Of a stretch of 64,000 nt of DNA, positions 46,377 through 55,499 are shown piece by piece (within the stretch, counting starts at the first letter, position 1; the number at the start of each line of letters is the position of its first letter). Made by a program: the position numbers and the translations under genes. This DNA comes from Terriglobia bacterium (GTDB lineage Bacteria; Acidobacteriota; Terriglobia; Terriglobales; Acidobacteriaceae): the NCBI GenBank assembly GCA_020073465.1, contig JAIQFC010000007.1, positions 1-64,000 of the forward strand, read 5' to 3'. The notes below the pieces were generated by a model. The model ran no database searches and was not told where the DNA came from. It saw only the letters and a list, made by a program, of their open reading frames with translations.

Positions 46377-46455
46377 GTCCCTACGGGACTCGCGCCGCAT
46401 CCCCTCTTACCCGGCACTGACGTGCCGGGCTATCAGATATCGCCCCTTCGGGGCT
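46377..46455. repeat. Cluster of three small palindromes
   Basis: gtccctacgggac (46377), cccggcactgacgtgccggg (about 46410) and gccccttcggggc (about 46443), in a 310-bp gap before ychF that holds no gene I can support. Confidence 0.5.
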
Positions 46456-46640
46456 GGAATTGGCAATTCCTTCAACCTCTTCGCCCCGAATTCAGTTCTT
46501 CGCATGTTAGAGCCCGCCTTTCTTTGCGCCTTCGACGCGAGCACTTGGGCAATTGTCAGGACATCGTTTATCCTGAATAGTTGCCTCATAGTCACCGTAG
46601 TGCACAGTACATATCTGCTCTGCTCTCGATTCAAATCGTG

Positions 46641-46674
46641 CAAGCTAAGAGCCAAGAGCTAACAGCTAAGAGCT
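46641..46674. repeat. Degenerate 7-bp tandem repeat just before ychF
   Basis: Units gctaaga, gccaaga, gctaaca, gctaaga, gct. It ends a few bases before the ychF start codon and so lies where a ribosome-binding site should be. Confidence 0.65.
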
Positions 46675-46678
46675 TCCC

Positions 46679-47764
46679 ATGAAAACCGGCATCATTGGCC
46701 TGCCCCAGGTAGGCAAGACATCGCTGTTTCGTATTCTCACCAAGGCGCATCTCTCCGAGCACGCTTATGCCAATCCGCGCGAAGCGCACATTGGAGTCGC
46801 CAAGGTTCCGGACGATCGGCTGGACCGTTTGGCCGCGCTCTATAGTCCGAAAAAGCTGACGCACACTTCCGTCGAGTACGTCGACGTTGGCGCCATCGGT
46901 CAGGAGGCGCTCAAGGATACTGCCTATTCGGCCCATCTCCGCCAGGTGGACGCGCTGGCGCATGTGGTCCGCGCCTTCGAGGACCCTGCGATTCCCCACG
47001 TTGGCGCCATCGATCCGCTGCGCGATATCAAGAACGTGGAATTCGACCTGATGGTCAGCGATCTCGGCCAGATCGAGAAACGGCTGGAGCGCCTGGAAAA
47101 AGACTTGAAGAAGATGAAGACGCCCGAGCTTGAAAAGGAATTCGAACTTCTCAAGCGCGCCAACGCCCATCTGGGAACCGAGAAGCCGCTGCGGGAAATG
47201 GAAATGACGCCCGAAGACAAGAAGCGCATCCGGGGATTCATGTTCCTGAGCGAGAAGCCGATCTTCTACGTGCTCAACATCGGCGAGTCATCCGAGCTGG
47301 GGAAAGAGCTCGAAGAAGCTGTCAGCAAGTACAAGCTCTCCGAGATTGCGGCGCGCCCCAACGCTGCTGCTACCGCGATCTGCGGCAAAGTTGAAGCGGA
47401 GCTTGCGGAAATGAGCGACGCCGATGCCGCTGAATTCCTTTCGAGCTACGGCCTCACCGAAAGCGGCCTGGTTCGGCTGATCCGCACGACCTACAAACTG
47501 CTGGGACTGATTTCCTTCTTCACTGCCGGCGAAGACGAATGCCGTGCCTGGCAGATCCCGGCGCACACCCGCGCCCAGGAAGCTGCGGGCGCGATTCATT
47601 CCGATCTCGAAAAACACTTCATCCGCGCCGAAACCATCCGCTGGGACCAGCTTCTCGAGGCTGGCTCCGAGGCCAACGCCCGCGCCAAAGGCACGCTGCG
47701 GCTGGAAGGCAAGGACTATATCGTGCAGGATGGGGATGTGATGCATATACGGCATTCGGGTTGA
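46679..47764 (+). CDS. ychF: YchF-type (OLA1) ATP/GTPase
   Basis: 361 residues. The G1 P-loop is GLPQVGKTS (residues 7-15), switch regions YSPKKLTHTSVEYVDVGAIGQ, and the altered G4 motif (LNIGE) that favours ATP over GTP. A coiled coil (about residues 120-165) and a C-terminal TGS domain (RAWQIPAHTRAQEAAGAIHS...LEGKDYIVQDGDVMHIRHSG) complete it. It binds ribosomes and acts in redox and stress responses. Its last codon runs straight into a 22-copy heptamer array. Confidence 0.96.
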   Translation: MKTGIIGLPQVGKTSLFRILTKAHLSEHAYANPREAHIGVAKVPDDRLDRLAALYSPKKLTHTSVEYVDVGAIGQEALKDTAYSAHLRQVDALAHVVRAFEDPAIPHVGAIDPLRDIKNVEFDLMVSDLGQIEKRLERLEKDLKKMKTPELEKEFELLKRANAHLGTEKPLREMEMTPEDKKRIRGFMFLSEKPIFYVLNIGESSELGKELEEAVSKYKLSEIAARPNAAATAICGKVEAELAEMSDADAAEFLSSYGLTESGLVRLIRTTYKLLGLISFFTAGEDECRAWQIPAHTRAQEAAGAIHSDLEKHFIRAETIRWDQLLEAGSEANARAKGTLRLEGKDYIVQDGDVMHIRHSG

Positions 47765-47918
47765 GTTCTCAGTTCTCAGTTCTCAGTTCTCAGTTCTCAG
47801 TTCTCAGTTCTCAGTTCTCAGTTCTCAGTTCTCAGTTCTCAGTTCTCAGTTCTCAGTTCTCAGTTCTCAGTTCTCAGTTCTCAGTTCTCAGTTCTCAGTT
47901 CTCAGTTCTCAGTTCTCA
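47764..47918. repeat. Perfect heptamer array A (unit GTTCTCA, about 22 copies)
   Basis: 155 bp of perfect 7-bp repeats beginning in the ychF stop codon. Array B at 48,430 has the same unit in the opposite orientation, so the two are inverted around the four-helix-bundle gene. Confidence 0.97.
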
Positions 47919-47952
47919 CTAAGGCAACACCACTCCGCTTGCGTTTGCAAGG

Positions 47953-48315
47953 CTACGCTACAGACCTCGTTGATGCGATCAGGCCGTTCAGAATTCGGCC
48001 TAGTTCTGCCGCCTTGCCGAGCAAAGCACTGCCTTCCTTCGCCGAAAGGTAGCCGAGATTATGGGCGATCATGAGCTGAGTCTCGATCTCGACCAACGAA
48101 CCTCTTGCATGGCTGAGGAAATGGTGGAACTCTTTGTGAGAGAAGCGGGCTTGTCCCTCTGCGATGTTGCTGGGCACCGAAACGGCCGCTCTCCTTAGTT
48201 GATTCGTAAGACCGTAGAGTTCGTCGCGGGGGAACGTTCGGCTCGCCCTATAGATTTCTGTCACCATTTCCATCGATTTGCGCCAAGCGATCAGATCTTT
48301 GTATGACTCGCCCAT
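47953..48315 (-). CDS. Four-helix-bundle protein (S23/IVP family)
   Basis: 120 residues from ATG 48315. The family core is clear: YKDLIAWRKSMEMVTEIYRA, LYGLTNQLRRAAVSVPSNIA and EGQARFSHKEFHHFLSHARG, ending in a last helix. Relatives are found in 23S rRNA intervening sequences and as the accessory protein of diversity-generating retroelements, and many are stand-alone with unknown function. Here it sits alone between inverted 155-bp and 171-bp heptamer arrays. No reverse transcriptase is nearby. Confidence 0.93.
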   Translation of the reverse strand: MGESYKDLIAWRKSMEMVTEIYRASRTFPRDELYGLTNQLRRAAVSVPSNIAEGQARFSHKEFHHFLSHARGSLVEIETQLMIAHNLGYLSAKEGSALLGKAAELGRILNGLIASTRSVA

Positions 48316-48429
48316 GAGAATCCTCCATGAAGATCCTCGCACCGACCTGTCCGCCAAGGCTGTGACATCTGAACACTCTTTTGTAAACGTTGTGAATCCT
48401 CATGAGGCGCCGTGCATCGCTGTGTACGA

Positions 48430-48600
48430 CTGAGAACTGAGAACTGAGAACTGAGAACTGAGAACTGAGAACTGAGAACTGAGAACTGAGAACTGAGAAC
48501 TGAGAACTGAGAACTGAGAACTGAGAACTGAGAACTGAGAACTGAGAACTGAGAACTGAGAACTGAGAACTGAGAACTGAGAACTGAGAACTGAGAACTG
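48430..48600. repeat. Perfect heptamer array B (unit GAGAACT, about 24 copies)
   Basis: 171 bp of perfect 7-bp repeats, the reverse complement of array A. It ends 21 bp before the ZIP transporter start and so replaces most of that gene's upstream region. Confidence 0.97.
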
Positions 48601-48621
48601 ATATCATCCCGCTGCCTGCAA

Positions 48622-49353
48622 ATGAACCCGATCCTCATCAGCGTCCTGCTCGGCCTGACGGCCGCTGCCGCCAACGTTTTCGGCGGGACGATCATTGTGC
48701 AGCGGCATTGGGAGCGGCGCTATCTCCGCTACTTCGTCGCGCTGGGCGCGGGGTTCATGCTGGCCACGGCTTTGGTCGAGATGGTCCCCGAGAGTCTCGC
48801 GTTGCGCGGCAAGTCCGCCGCATTCCTTATCCTCCTCGGCTATCTGATCATTCATTTCTTCGAACACACGGTCGCGCCGCACTTCCACTTTGGGGAAGAG
48901 ACGCACCATGACGAGTTCATCCACGCCCACAAGGGATACTCAGTCCTGCTCGGCCTGGTAATTCACACTTTTTTCGACGGCATCGCGATTGCTTCCGGAT
49001 TCCTGGTTTCAAGCTGGCTGGGCTGGCTGATTTTCTTCGCGGTCTTCCTGCACAAGATTCCCGAAGGCTTCACCGTGAGTTCGGTCATGCTGGCGAGCGG
49101 ACGGAGTCGCGGCATCGCGTGGGCTGCGTCCGTCATTTTGGGAGGAGCCACGGTCGCCGGCGCGCTGACCATGGCGCTGTTCCGCCATCACGTTGGGGCA
49201 GGACTGCCGCTGTCGGCCGGTGTGACGATTTATGTTGCGGCTTCCGACCTGGTTCCGGAGGTAAACAAGGAACCTGGCGCGCGGATGGCACTACTGGTCT
49301 TCGTCGGAGTAGGACTTGTCTTCCTGCTGGATCACTTCTTCCACGTGCACTAA
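48622..49353 (+). CDS. ZIP-family divalent metal transporter
   Basis: 243 residues with seven to eight membrane helices. The family's metal-binding helices are HTFFDGIAIASGF (about residues 114-126) and HKIPEGFTVSSV (about 147-158); a histidine-rich loop (HFHFGEETHHDEFIHAH) lies between helices 3 and 4. Probably imports zinc or another divalent metal. The start is only 21 bp after heptamer array B, so promoter and ribosome-binding site lie in or beyond the array. Confidence 0.94.
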   Translation: MNPILISVLLGLTAAAANVFGGTIIVQRHWERRYLRYFVALGAGFMLATALVEMVPESLALRGKSAAFLILLGYLIIHFFEHTVAPHFHFGEETHHDEFIHAHKGYSVLLGLVIHTFFDGIAIASGFLVSSWLGWLIFFAVFLHKIPEGFTVSSVMLASGRSRGIAWAASVILGGATVAGALTMALFRHHVGAGLPLSAGVTIYVAASDLVPEVNKEPGARMALLVFVGVGLVFLLDHFFHVH

Positions 49354-49358
49354 ACATC

Positions 49359-49390
49359 AGTTGCCAGTAGCCAGTTGCCAGTACCCAGTA
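49359..49390. repeat. Degenerate 7-bp tandem repeat
   Basis: Units agttgcc, agtagcc, agttgcc, agtaccc, agta immediately after the ZIP gene. Confidence 0.65.
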
Positions 49391-49433
49391 AAAGGTGACA
49401 CGGATCTCTACTAGCAGTTCTCAGAAAGGTCCG

Positions 49434-49468
49434 AACTGGCGACTGGTACTCGATACTGGGTACTGCTG
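49434..49468. repeat. Degenerate 7-bp tandem repeat
   Basis: Units aactggc, gactggt, actcgat, actgggt, actgctg just before the VWFA gene stop; roughly the reverse complement of the repeat at 49,359. Confidence 0.55.
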
Positions 49469-50668
49469 TTAGTCCACCGTGTGCTTCGCGGTGTAGCCGT
49501 CGCGGGCCACGACTTCGATCTTCACGTCTTTACCCTTCTGGTCTTTTACCTTCAGCGGGCCACCATCGGCCGCGACGACTTGCACCTTCAGCTTGCGGTA
49601 GGTTCCATCCAATTTGGTATTGGTGGGATGGTACGAAAGTGAATACTGCTTGCGGATGTCTTCGCCGATCTGCTGGAAAATCTCACTGAACTCCGCTTGA
49701 AAGCGTGGAAAGTAGGCGCGCCCTCCGGTCATCGCAGCGAAGGTTTTCATTTCGTTGTCGGCTTGCAGGTAGTCGATGGGCTGGATGCGATAACTGGCCA
49801 TCCCATGGGAAATGCCGGTGCAGCCGTGCGTTTCACAATACTCGCGCAAGGCCCACCCGATGCTGACCGGGAAAATGGTGACGTCCTTTGTGTCTTTGAT
49901 CTTCTTCAAGATCTTGTCGTAGGTCAGCCGGCTGAATGTATCGATACCGGTTGAAACCAGGATGATGTATTTCTTTCCCTCGACACGCTCCAACCGGTCG
50001 AGGGTGTCATACAAAGCGTCAAACTCATTCGTTTCCGCAAAACCAGGGATGCGCAACTGATTCAACGCCCCAAAGACAGCCTTCTTGTCCTGCGTGAAGT
50101 CCGCCAGGATGTGCGGCTGCATGTCGTAGTACGTGATCGCAACCCAGTCATCCTTCTTGAGCGTGTTGGCGAAAGCGTACGAGGCGTTCAGCGTATCGCG
50201 GAGCATGAAGTAGTTGGTGGAAGCGAACTCGACCAGCAGAACTGCGGTGATCGGCGCTTGCGAAACGTTGAAATTGGTGACGGCCTGCGGAACTCCGTCT
50301 TCGAGGATGCGGAAGTTGTTCTCCTTCAACCCAGGGATGAATTGGCCGTCTCTGGTAGTAACCAGCACATCCACATTCACCAGGGGGACGTTGACTTTGA
50401 GGGAATAGTCGGGCAGGCCCTCAACCCTCTTGGCCGAGACCGGAGGCGGAGGAGGAGTGGCGTCGTCTCTCTTCTTCGGAATCGCGTAGGGGCCAACGTT
50501 GGAGTCGGGCCCACCAGCCTCTGCCGGCACATCCTGCTTGGGCTTGCCATTGTTCTGTGTCTGGGCGGGAGTTTGGGGCTGGGACTGCTGATCAGGCTGG
50601 CTCTGGGCCCGCGAGGGGACTGCGCCAGCCAGCAGGGCCAGCGCGCAGGCCAGGCTCAAGAATCGCAT
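49469..50668 (-). CDS. VWFA-related secreted protein (second)
   Basis: 399 residues from ATG 50668 (MRFLSLACALALLAGAVPSRAQ), which gives a clean signal peptide. A glutamine/proline-rich linker follows (PDQQSQPQTPAQTQ). The domain before the A domain reads VNVDVLVTTRDGQFIPGLKE, as in the Acidobacteriota VWFA-related family. The metal-site motif is degenerate (VEFASTNYF instead of DxSxS), so it may not bind a metal ion. Later motifs are intact (YIILVSTGIDTFSRLTYDKI). Confidence 0.9.
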   Translation of the reverse strand: MRFLSLACALALLAGAVPSRAQSQPDQQSQPQTPAQTQNNGKPKQDVPAEAGGPDSNVGPYAIPKKRDDATPPPPPVSAKRVEGLPDYSLKVNVPLVNVDVLVTTRDGQFIPGLKENNFRILEDGVPQAVTNFNVSQAPITAVLLVEFASTNYFMLRDTLNASYAFANTLKKDDWVAITYYDMQPHILADFTQDKKAVFGALNQLRIPGFAETNEFDALYDTLDRLERVEGKKYIILVSTGIDTFSRLTYDKILKKIKDTKDVTIFPVSIGWALREYCETHGCTGISHGMASYRIQPIDYLQADNEMKTFAAMTGGRAYFPRFQAEFSEIFQQIGEDIRKQYSLSYHPTNTKLDGTYRKLKVQVVAADGGPLKVKDQKGKDVKIEVVARDGYTAKHTVD

Positions 50669-50877
50669 CCGGTAATTGTCCCACGTTCCCTGTAAAGTCT
50701 TGTCAACACATTGATTAAACATAGGAACCCCGAAAACTTCTCTATGCTAGTATAGACGCAAGGATTCGCGATTGGGATGTTTTGCCCGGCTCCCGTATTT
50801 CCCCTCCTGGCAACAACTTGCAATTGGGCCGAGTCTAACTGAGTTAGAGAGTCCGTTGGCGGCTCTCGGGGCGTTAC

Positions 50878-52674
50878 ATGAGAAAAGTAGCTCTCGCGCT
50901 GTTCGTCTTCATTCTTTCCCTTTCTGCAACTTTGACCGCACAAAGCACGCAAGCCACGCAGACCATCTCCGTGGATCAGATCCACGCGGGAATGCGCGGA
51001 GTCGCCTACACGGTTTTTCAGGGAATTAAGCCGGAGTCCATGGACGTTGAAGTCCTGGGTGTGCTGCGCAACGTGAACGGTCCTAAGGGTGACATCATCC
51101 TGGTGCGCCTGCACGGAACGAAGGTGGAGTACACGGGTGTGGTCGCGGGCATGAGCGGCAGCCCGGTCTACCTGGACGGCAAGCTGGCTGGCGCCCTGGC
51201 GTTCCGCATCGGCGAGTTCTCCAAGGAACCGATCGCCGGAGTCACCCCCATCGCCAGCATGCTCGAGATCAATGCCCTCGATCGCACGCCGGCGGAAGAA
51301 GCCGCCGCCACCAAGCCGAGCGTGAACAATGCCGCCGGCAAGACCGCCTCTCCAGGTGATTCATTCTCACTTCTGACTTCAACGGAAGGCTTCGCCAACT
51401 ACCTCAGGCCGATTGAGGCGCCGCTCGTGTTCAACGGATTCTCGGAAGAGAGCATCCGCCGTTTTGCGCCGGAGTTCGCTGCCGCGGGAATCGTTCCGGT
51501 CATGGGCGCAGGGTCCGTCAGCGACGCTAAGCAGCCAGAGCCTCTCGAACCGGGATCAGCCGTGAGCGCCATTCTCGTACGCGGCGACATGGATATCGCG
51601 GCCACTTGCACGGTCACGTACATTGACCCGCAACGCCTGCTTGCCTGCGGACACCCGTTGCTTCAGTTCGGATCCGTCGATTTGCCCATGAACAAGGCGC
51701 AGGTGCTGGCCACACTGCCTTCACCCCTGAACGCTTTCAAGATCGTCAACACCACAGAGGCTGCGGGAGTTTTCGTGCAGGATCGTCACACCGGCATCAT
51801 GGGAGTCTTCAACAAAGAGCCCCAGATGATTCCCGTCACGCTGACCATCAGCGGCGGCGCCGGAGCGAAGGTTTTCCACTACGAAGTGCTGAACAACGCG
51901 CGGCTCAGCCCCGTCGCGATTATGGCGACGGTGTTCAACGCACTGCACGGCGTGAATGAATATGGCGAGGAAATCACCTATCGCCTCAACGGCAGCATCG
52001 GTGTGAAGGGATTTCCGGAAGTTTCTCTCAAGAACATGTTCGCCCCTGCGGAGAACGGACAGCCGGCTGCGATGGCTGCCGCGCTCTCGCTAGGAGAGCG
52101 TTTCGGACGCATCTACGACAACCCTTATAACGCCCCCGCGGTCAAGAGCGTGAAACTTGACTTCGACCTGGTCCGCGAACGCCGCTGGGCTCGCCTGGAA
52201 AGCGCCCGCACCGACGTGAGCGAGGTGCGTCCAGGCGATGAAATCACGGTTGAAACGGTGCTCGCTCCGTATCGTGGCGAGCGCAGCGTCCGCCAGATTC
52301 ACGTGAAGATTCCGCCTTCAGCCAGCAAGGGAACGTTACGCATTCTGGTCAGCGACGGCGAAACTCTCGATCGCGTCGGCCGCGTGAATCCGGCCTTCGG
52401 TCGCAAGCTCGACCTGGCCTCTACCATCGCGCTATTGAACAAAGAGCACGCCAACAACCGCGTTTATGTGTCGCTGCTCGAGGCCGACCCCGAGGCGCGC
52501 GTAGCCGACAAGGTCATGCCCACGCTGCCGATCTCTGTCATGAACGTGATGGACGGCATGCGCGGCAATCAGGAGATGGTGGTCAGCGGAGAATCGAACG
52601 TCGATGAAACCGCCACGGCCCCTCTGGACTACGTTGTCTCGGGAGCGCAGTTGCTGATGGTGACGGTGAAGTAG
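50878..52674 (+). CDS. Secreted S55 (SpoIVB-like) serine protease domain protein
   Basis: 598 residues with a signal peptide (ALALFVFILSLSATLTAQ). The N-terminal part matches the SpoIVB peptidase S55 group: ISVDQIHAGMRGVAYTVFQG and GVVAGMSGSPVYLDGKLAGAL, in which the serine of GMSGSP is the likely nucleophile. The second half is beta-rich (YRLNGSIGVKGFPEVSLKNM; RQIHVKIPPSASKGTLRILV). In Bacillus, SpoIVB acts in sporulation; homologues in Acidobacteriota are common and of unknown substrate. ATG 50878. Confidence 0.88.
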   Translation: MRKVALALFVFILSLSATLTAQSTQATQTISVDQIHAGMRGVAYTVFQGIKPESMDVEVLGVLRNVNGPKGDIILVRLHGTKVEYTGVVAGMSGSPVYLDGKLAGALAFRIGEFSKEPIAGVTPIASMLEINALDRTPAEEAAATKPSVNNAAGKTASPGDSFSLLTSTEGFANYLRPIEAPLVFNGFSEESIRRFAPEFAAAGIVPVMGAGSVSDAKQPEPLEPGSAVSAILVRGDMDIAATCTVTYIDPQRLLACGHPLLQFGSVDLPMNKAQVLATLPSPLNAFKIVNTTEAAGVFVQDRHTGIMGVFNKEPQMIPVTLTISGGAGAKVFHYEVLNNARLSPVAIMATVFNALHGVNEYGEEITYRLNGSIGVKGFPEVSLKNMFAPAENGQPAAMAAALSLGERFGRIYDNPYNAPAVKSVKLDFDLVRERRWARLESARTDVSEVRPGDEITVETVLAPYRGERSVRQIHVKIPPSASKGTLRILVSDGETLDRVGRVNPAFGRKLDLASTIALLNKEHANNRVYVSLLEADPEARVADKVMPTLPISVMNVMDGMRGNQEMVVSGESNVDETATAPLDYVVSGAQLLMVTVK

Positions 52675-52751
52675 GCTGATCTAGGCAGGCTCGAAGGGAC
52701 AGCCTTGGTGGCAGCGAGGTGCGCGGGCGAGGGCGCCCGCGCCACACAATC

Positions 52752-53231
52752 CTACTCTTCCTCGTCCTCGCCCATCTGCTGCGACAGGTAGCGCTCGTAG
52801 CCCAGTTCCTTGATCAGGTGCATCTGGGCTTCCAGGAAGTCGACGTGGCTTTCTTCGTCCTTGAGGAGAGTCACGAGCAGATCGCGTGAGCCGTTGTCCC
52901 CTTCCTTGGTGGCGATGGCAACGGCATCGTTGTACTGCTTCACGGCCGAGACTTCCAGGGCCAAGTCGCTTTCGATCATGGCCTTGACTGTCCCGCCCAC
53001 GGTCAGTTCCAGCGGTTGCATGGACGGGCTGCCGTCGAGAAACAGGATCCGTTCGATCAGCACTTCGGCGTGCTTCATCTCGCCGATGGACTGCTTTTTG
53101 ATGTATTCGGAGAGCTTGTGGTAGCCCCAGTTCTCACACATTTCCGCGTGCAGGAAGTATTGGTTGATGGCCGTCAGCTCTTCGCGCAGAGCCTTATTCA
53201 GTTCAGCGATGACTTTCGGATTGCCTTTCAT
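52752..53231 (-). CDS. bfr: Bacterioferritin
   Basis: 159 residues from ATG 53231, the usual length. Iron-site ligands are visible in LREELTAINQYFLHAEM, GEMKHAEVLIERILFLDG (the Met in this motif corresponds to the haem ligand Met52 of E. coli) and LLKDEESHVDFLEAQ. It forms a 24-mer that oxidises and stores iron and binds haem between subunits. The longer frame from 53450 adds 73 unrelated residues. It stands alone. The C-terminus is acidic (GEDEEE). Confidence 0.95.
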   Translation of the reverse strand: MKGNPKVIAELNKALREELTAINQYFLHAEMCENWGYHKLSEYIKKQSIGEMKHAEVLIERILFLDGSPSMQPLELTVGGTVKAMIESDLALEVSAVKQYNDAVAIATKEGDNGSRDLLVTLLKDEESHVDFLEAQMHLIKELGYERYLSQQMGEDEEE

Positions 53232-53370
53232 AGCGCCCCGAGTATGGCAGAAGGTCCCACGGGAGGGCAACGGCGAACGGCAAGTAACTCCAAAGGACAC
53301 GAAGGAGCACGAAGGAAAACCTGGTAGTGGTGCAGTTTGGTAGGGAAGCGAGCCAAACGCGCGATTATTG

Positions 53371-53476
53371 TGTCGCAATGAACGCGACCCTTCGGCGCGC
53401 TTCGCTTGCTCAGGGCAGGCTACTTCGCGCGGCTCGCCCAGATTCCTCACTGCGCAAAAACGCTTGTTCGGGATGA
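53371..53476. repeat. Dispersed repeat with GGATGAC end
   Basis: Ends cttgttcgggatgac; internal segment cttcggcgcgcttcgcttgc. Between bfr and the hybrid kinase gene. Confidence 0.55.
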
Positions 53477-53510
53477 CAATCGCACTACTACCAAAAAACT
53501 TTACGACTTG

Positions 53511-55499
53511 TTATCCCAGGGCAGCATCGATGGTTTGGAGTAGGGAGGCGCGTGTGAATGGCTTTTCCAGCAAGCGAATCCCACTATTCAAGCCCTGATT
53601 CGCGATCAGTTCGCCAGTGTAGCCAGACATGTAGACGACCTTCATGGCGGGGTGGGAATCGATCAGACGCAAAACCAGTTCGGGACCGCTCATCTCCTTC
53701 ATCACCACGTCGGTCAAGGTGAGATCAATCGACGCGTGGTCTGAGCCGATCAGTTGCAGGGCGGCCTTCCCGTCCTCCGCTTCAAGGACTTTGTAGCCAT
53801 GCTCTTCCAGCATCTTCCGGGTCAGCTTGCGCATGACGGCGTCATCTTCCGCCAGCAGAATCGTCATTCCTCCGCGCTTCGGAGGCAGCGTTTCGGCCCG
53901 TGCTTCCGGCACCATCCCCAACTTGTGGTCAGCGCTGGGAAGGTAGATCTTGAACGTCGTTCCTCGTCCCGGTTCGCTGTACACCCAGATGTGCCCCCCA
54001 CTCTGCTTGACGATGCCATACACCGTCGCCAGACCGAGCCCGGTTCCCTTCCCCATCTCCTTCGTAGTGAAGAAAGGCTCGAAGATGCGGGACACGGTGG
54101 CCTCGTCCATGCCGGTTCCGTTATCGCTGATTGCGAGCATTACGTATCTTCCGGCCGTCATGGGCGGATGCTGCCCGGCGAAAGCGTCATCAAAGTCTAC
54201 GACCGAGGTCTCGACCACCAGCTTTCCGCCGTGGGGCATGGCATCCCGGGCATTCACCGCGAGGTTCATCACGATCTGATCGAGTTGTCCCGCGTCTGCT
54301 TCGACAATGGCTGATGCCGATTTCGGCAGAAGCACAATCTCAACATCGTCTCCCATCAGCGGATGCAGAAGCTTGCTCACGTCCTTGAGCCGCTCGTTCA
54401 GATCGAGCACTCGCACCTGCGACGGCTGCTTGCGGCTGAAGGCAAGCAGTTGACGCGTGAGGGAAGCTCCGCGCTTCGCGGCCTCGCTGATGTTTTCGAT
54501 GTATTCTGCGCTGTCCTCATCCACGCGGCTTCGCAGCAGTTCGGAGCAGGCGGTGACGATTCCCAGCAGATTGTTGAAATCGTGCGCCACGCCTCCGGCC
54601 AGACGCCCGACCGCCTCCATTTTTTGAGACTGCCGCAGTTGGTCTTCGATCTTCTTCTGAGCAGTGATGTCGCGGGCAATGGCAGATGCTCCCACGACCT
54701 TGCCGTCTGCATCCTGGATGGGAGACACAGAAATCGAGACATTCAGAGGCCGACCATCCTTCTTGACCCGAACCGATTCAAAATACTCCACACGTTGCCC
54801 ATTGCCGATCTTTTTCAGTATTGTCGGGATTTCGTCGACCCGGTCTTTCGGGCATAGCACGGAAATTGACCTGCCGATCATCTCCTGCGCTGTGTAGCCG
54901 TACATATACTCGGCACCCTTGTTCCAGTGGGTGATGATGCCATCAAGGTTCTTGCCGATGATCGCGTCCTGCGAGGAGTCAACGATCAGCGCCAGGCGGG
55001 TCTGATAGTCACGCAGCTCGCGGCTCTTTCTCTGGTCGAGTTCCTGGTGGGCGCGGCGCAGTTCCTCCTCGATGCGTTTGCGATCGCTGATATCGCGGAT
55101 CACGCTCAGGACCATTGTGCCGTCGGCGGTCGAGACCGGACTAAGGCTGATCTCCACGGGAAATTCGGATCCGTCGCGGCGCCTTCCGTAGAGATCCAGG
55201 CCAGATCCCATGCGGCGGATCTTGGGTTGCTCGTGGAAGTGCTCGCGATGATGATAGTGCTGCTGGCGCTGGCGTTCCGGCACCAGCATTTCGATCTTCT
55301 GCCCAATCAACTCGTCCCGCGTGTAGGCGAACAGGGCTTCCGTCTGGGAATTGACCTGAACGATGACACCCTGCTGGTTCACGGCGACGATGGCGTCGGG
55401 AATGGCCGCCATGATGCTTTCGGACAGCAGGGTCTCAGCCACGCTCTTCTGCGGCGTAGATTCGTTTTTGTCTTTTGGGTCGAGAGTTCGTTCACTCAT
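53511..55499 (-). CDS. PAS-PAS hybrid sensor histidine kinase
   Basis: 662 residues, no membrane helix, so cytoplasmic. The first PAS domain spans about residues 30-140 (IPDAIVAVNQQGVIVQVNSQ) and the second about 165-280 (SQDAIIGKNLDGIITHWNKG). The histidine-kinase H box is GGVAHDFNNLLGIV. The ATPase domain has N and G boxes (NLAVNARDAMPHGG; ISDNGTGMD; GTGLGLATVYGIV). A receiver domain ends the protein (TILLAEDDAVMRK; phospho-acceptor in LTLTDVVM; lysine in LLEKPF). Target genes are not evident from context. Confidence 0.94.
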   Translation of the reverse strand: MSERTLDPKDKNESTPQKSVAETLLSESIMAAIPDAIVAVNQQGVIVQVNSQTEALFAYTRDELIGQKIEMLVPERQRQQHYHHREHFHEQPKIRRMGSGLDLYGRRRDGSEFPVEISLSPVSTADGTMVLSVIRDISDRKRIEEELRRAHQELDQRKSRELRDYQTRLALIVDSSQDAIIGKNLDGIITHWNKGAEYMYGYTAQEMIGRSISVLCPKDRVDEIPTILKKIGNGQRVEYFESVRVKKDGRPLNVSISVSPIQDADGKVVGASAIARDITAQKKIEDQLRQSQKMEAVGRLAGGVAHDFNNLLGIVTACSELLRSRVDEDSAEYIENISEAAKRGASLTRQLLAFSRKQPSQVRVLDLNERLKDVSKLLHPLMGDDVEIVLLPKSASAIVEADAGQLDQIVMNLAVNARDAMPHGGKLVVETSVVDFDDAFAGQHPPMTAGRYVMLAISDNGTGMDEATVSRIFEPFFTTKEMGKGTGLGLATVYGIVKQSGGHIWVYSEPGRGTTFKIYLPSADHKLGMVPEARAETLPPKRGGMTILLAEDDAVMRKLTRKMLEEHGYKVLEAEDGKAALQLIGSDHASIDLTLTDVVMKEMSGPELVLRLIDSHPAMKVVYMSGYTGELIANQGLNSGIRLLEKPFTRASLLQTIDAALG

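Noticed and set aside
47539-47922. Frame ending in SSQFSVLSSQFSVL repeats
   Set aside because: It is the heptamer array translated in one frame and overlaps ychF out of frame; no start signal.
47953-48315. Diversity-generating retroelement accessory gene (avd)
   Set aside because: The four-helix-bundle protein fits the general family, but there is no reverse transcriptase, template repeat or variable repeat nearby.
47764-48600. CRISPR array
   Set aside because: The repeats are contiguous 7-bp units with no spacers and no cas genes; this is a tandem repeat.
48248-48695. Frames made of SVLSSQF repeats on the minus strand
   Set aside because: Translation of heptamer array B; a 7-bp repeat is open in several frames by chance of composition.
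53232-53450. N-terminal extension of bacterioferritin
   Set aside because: The 73 extra residues do not resemble the family, and the ATG at 53231 gives the usual length and N-terminus.
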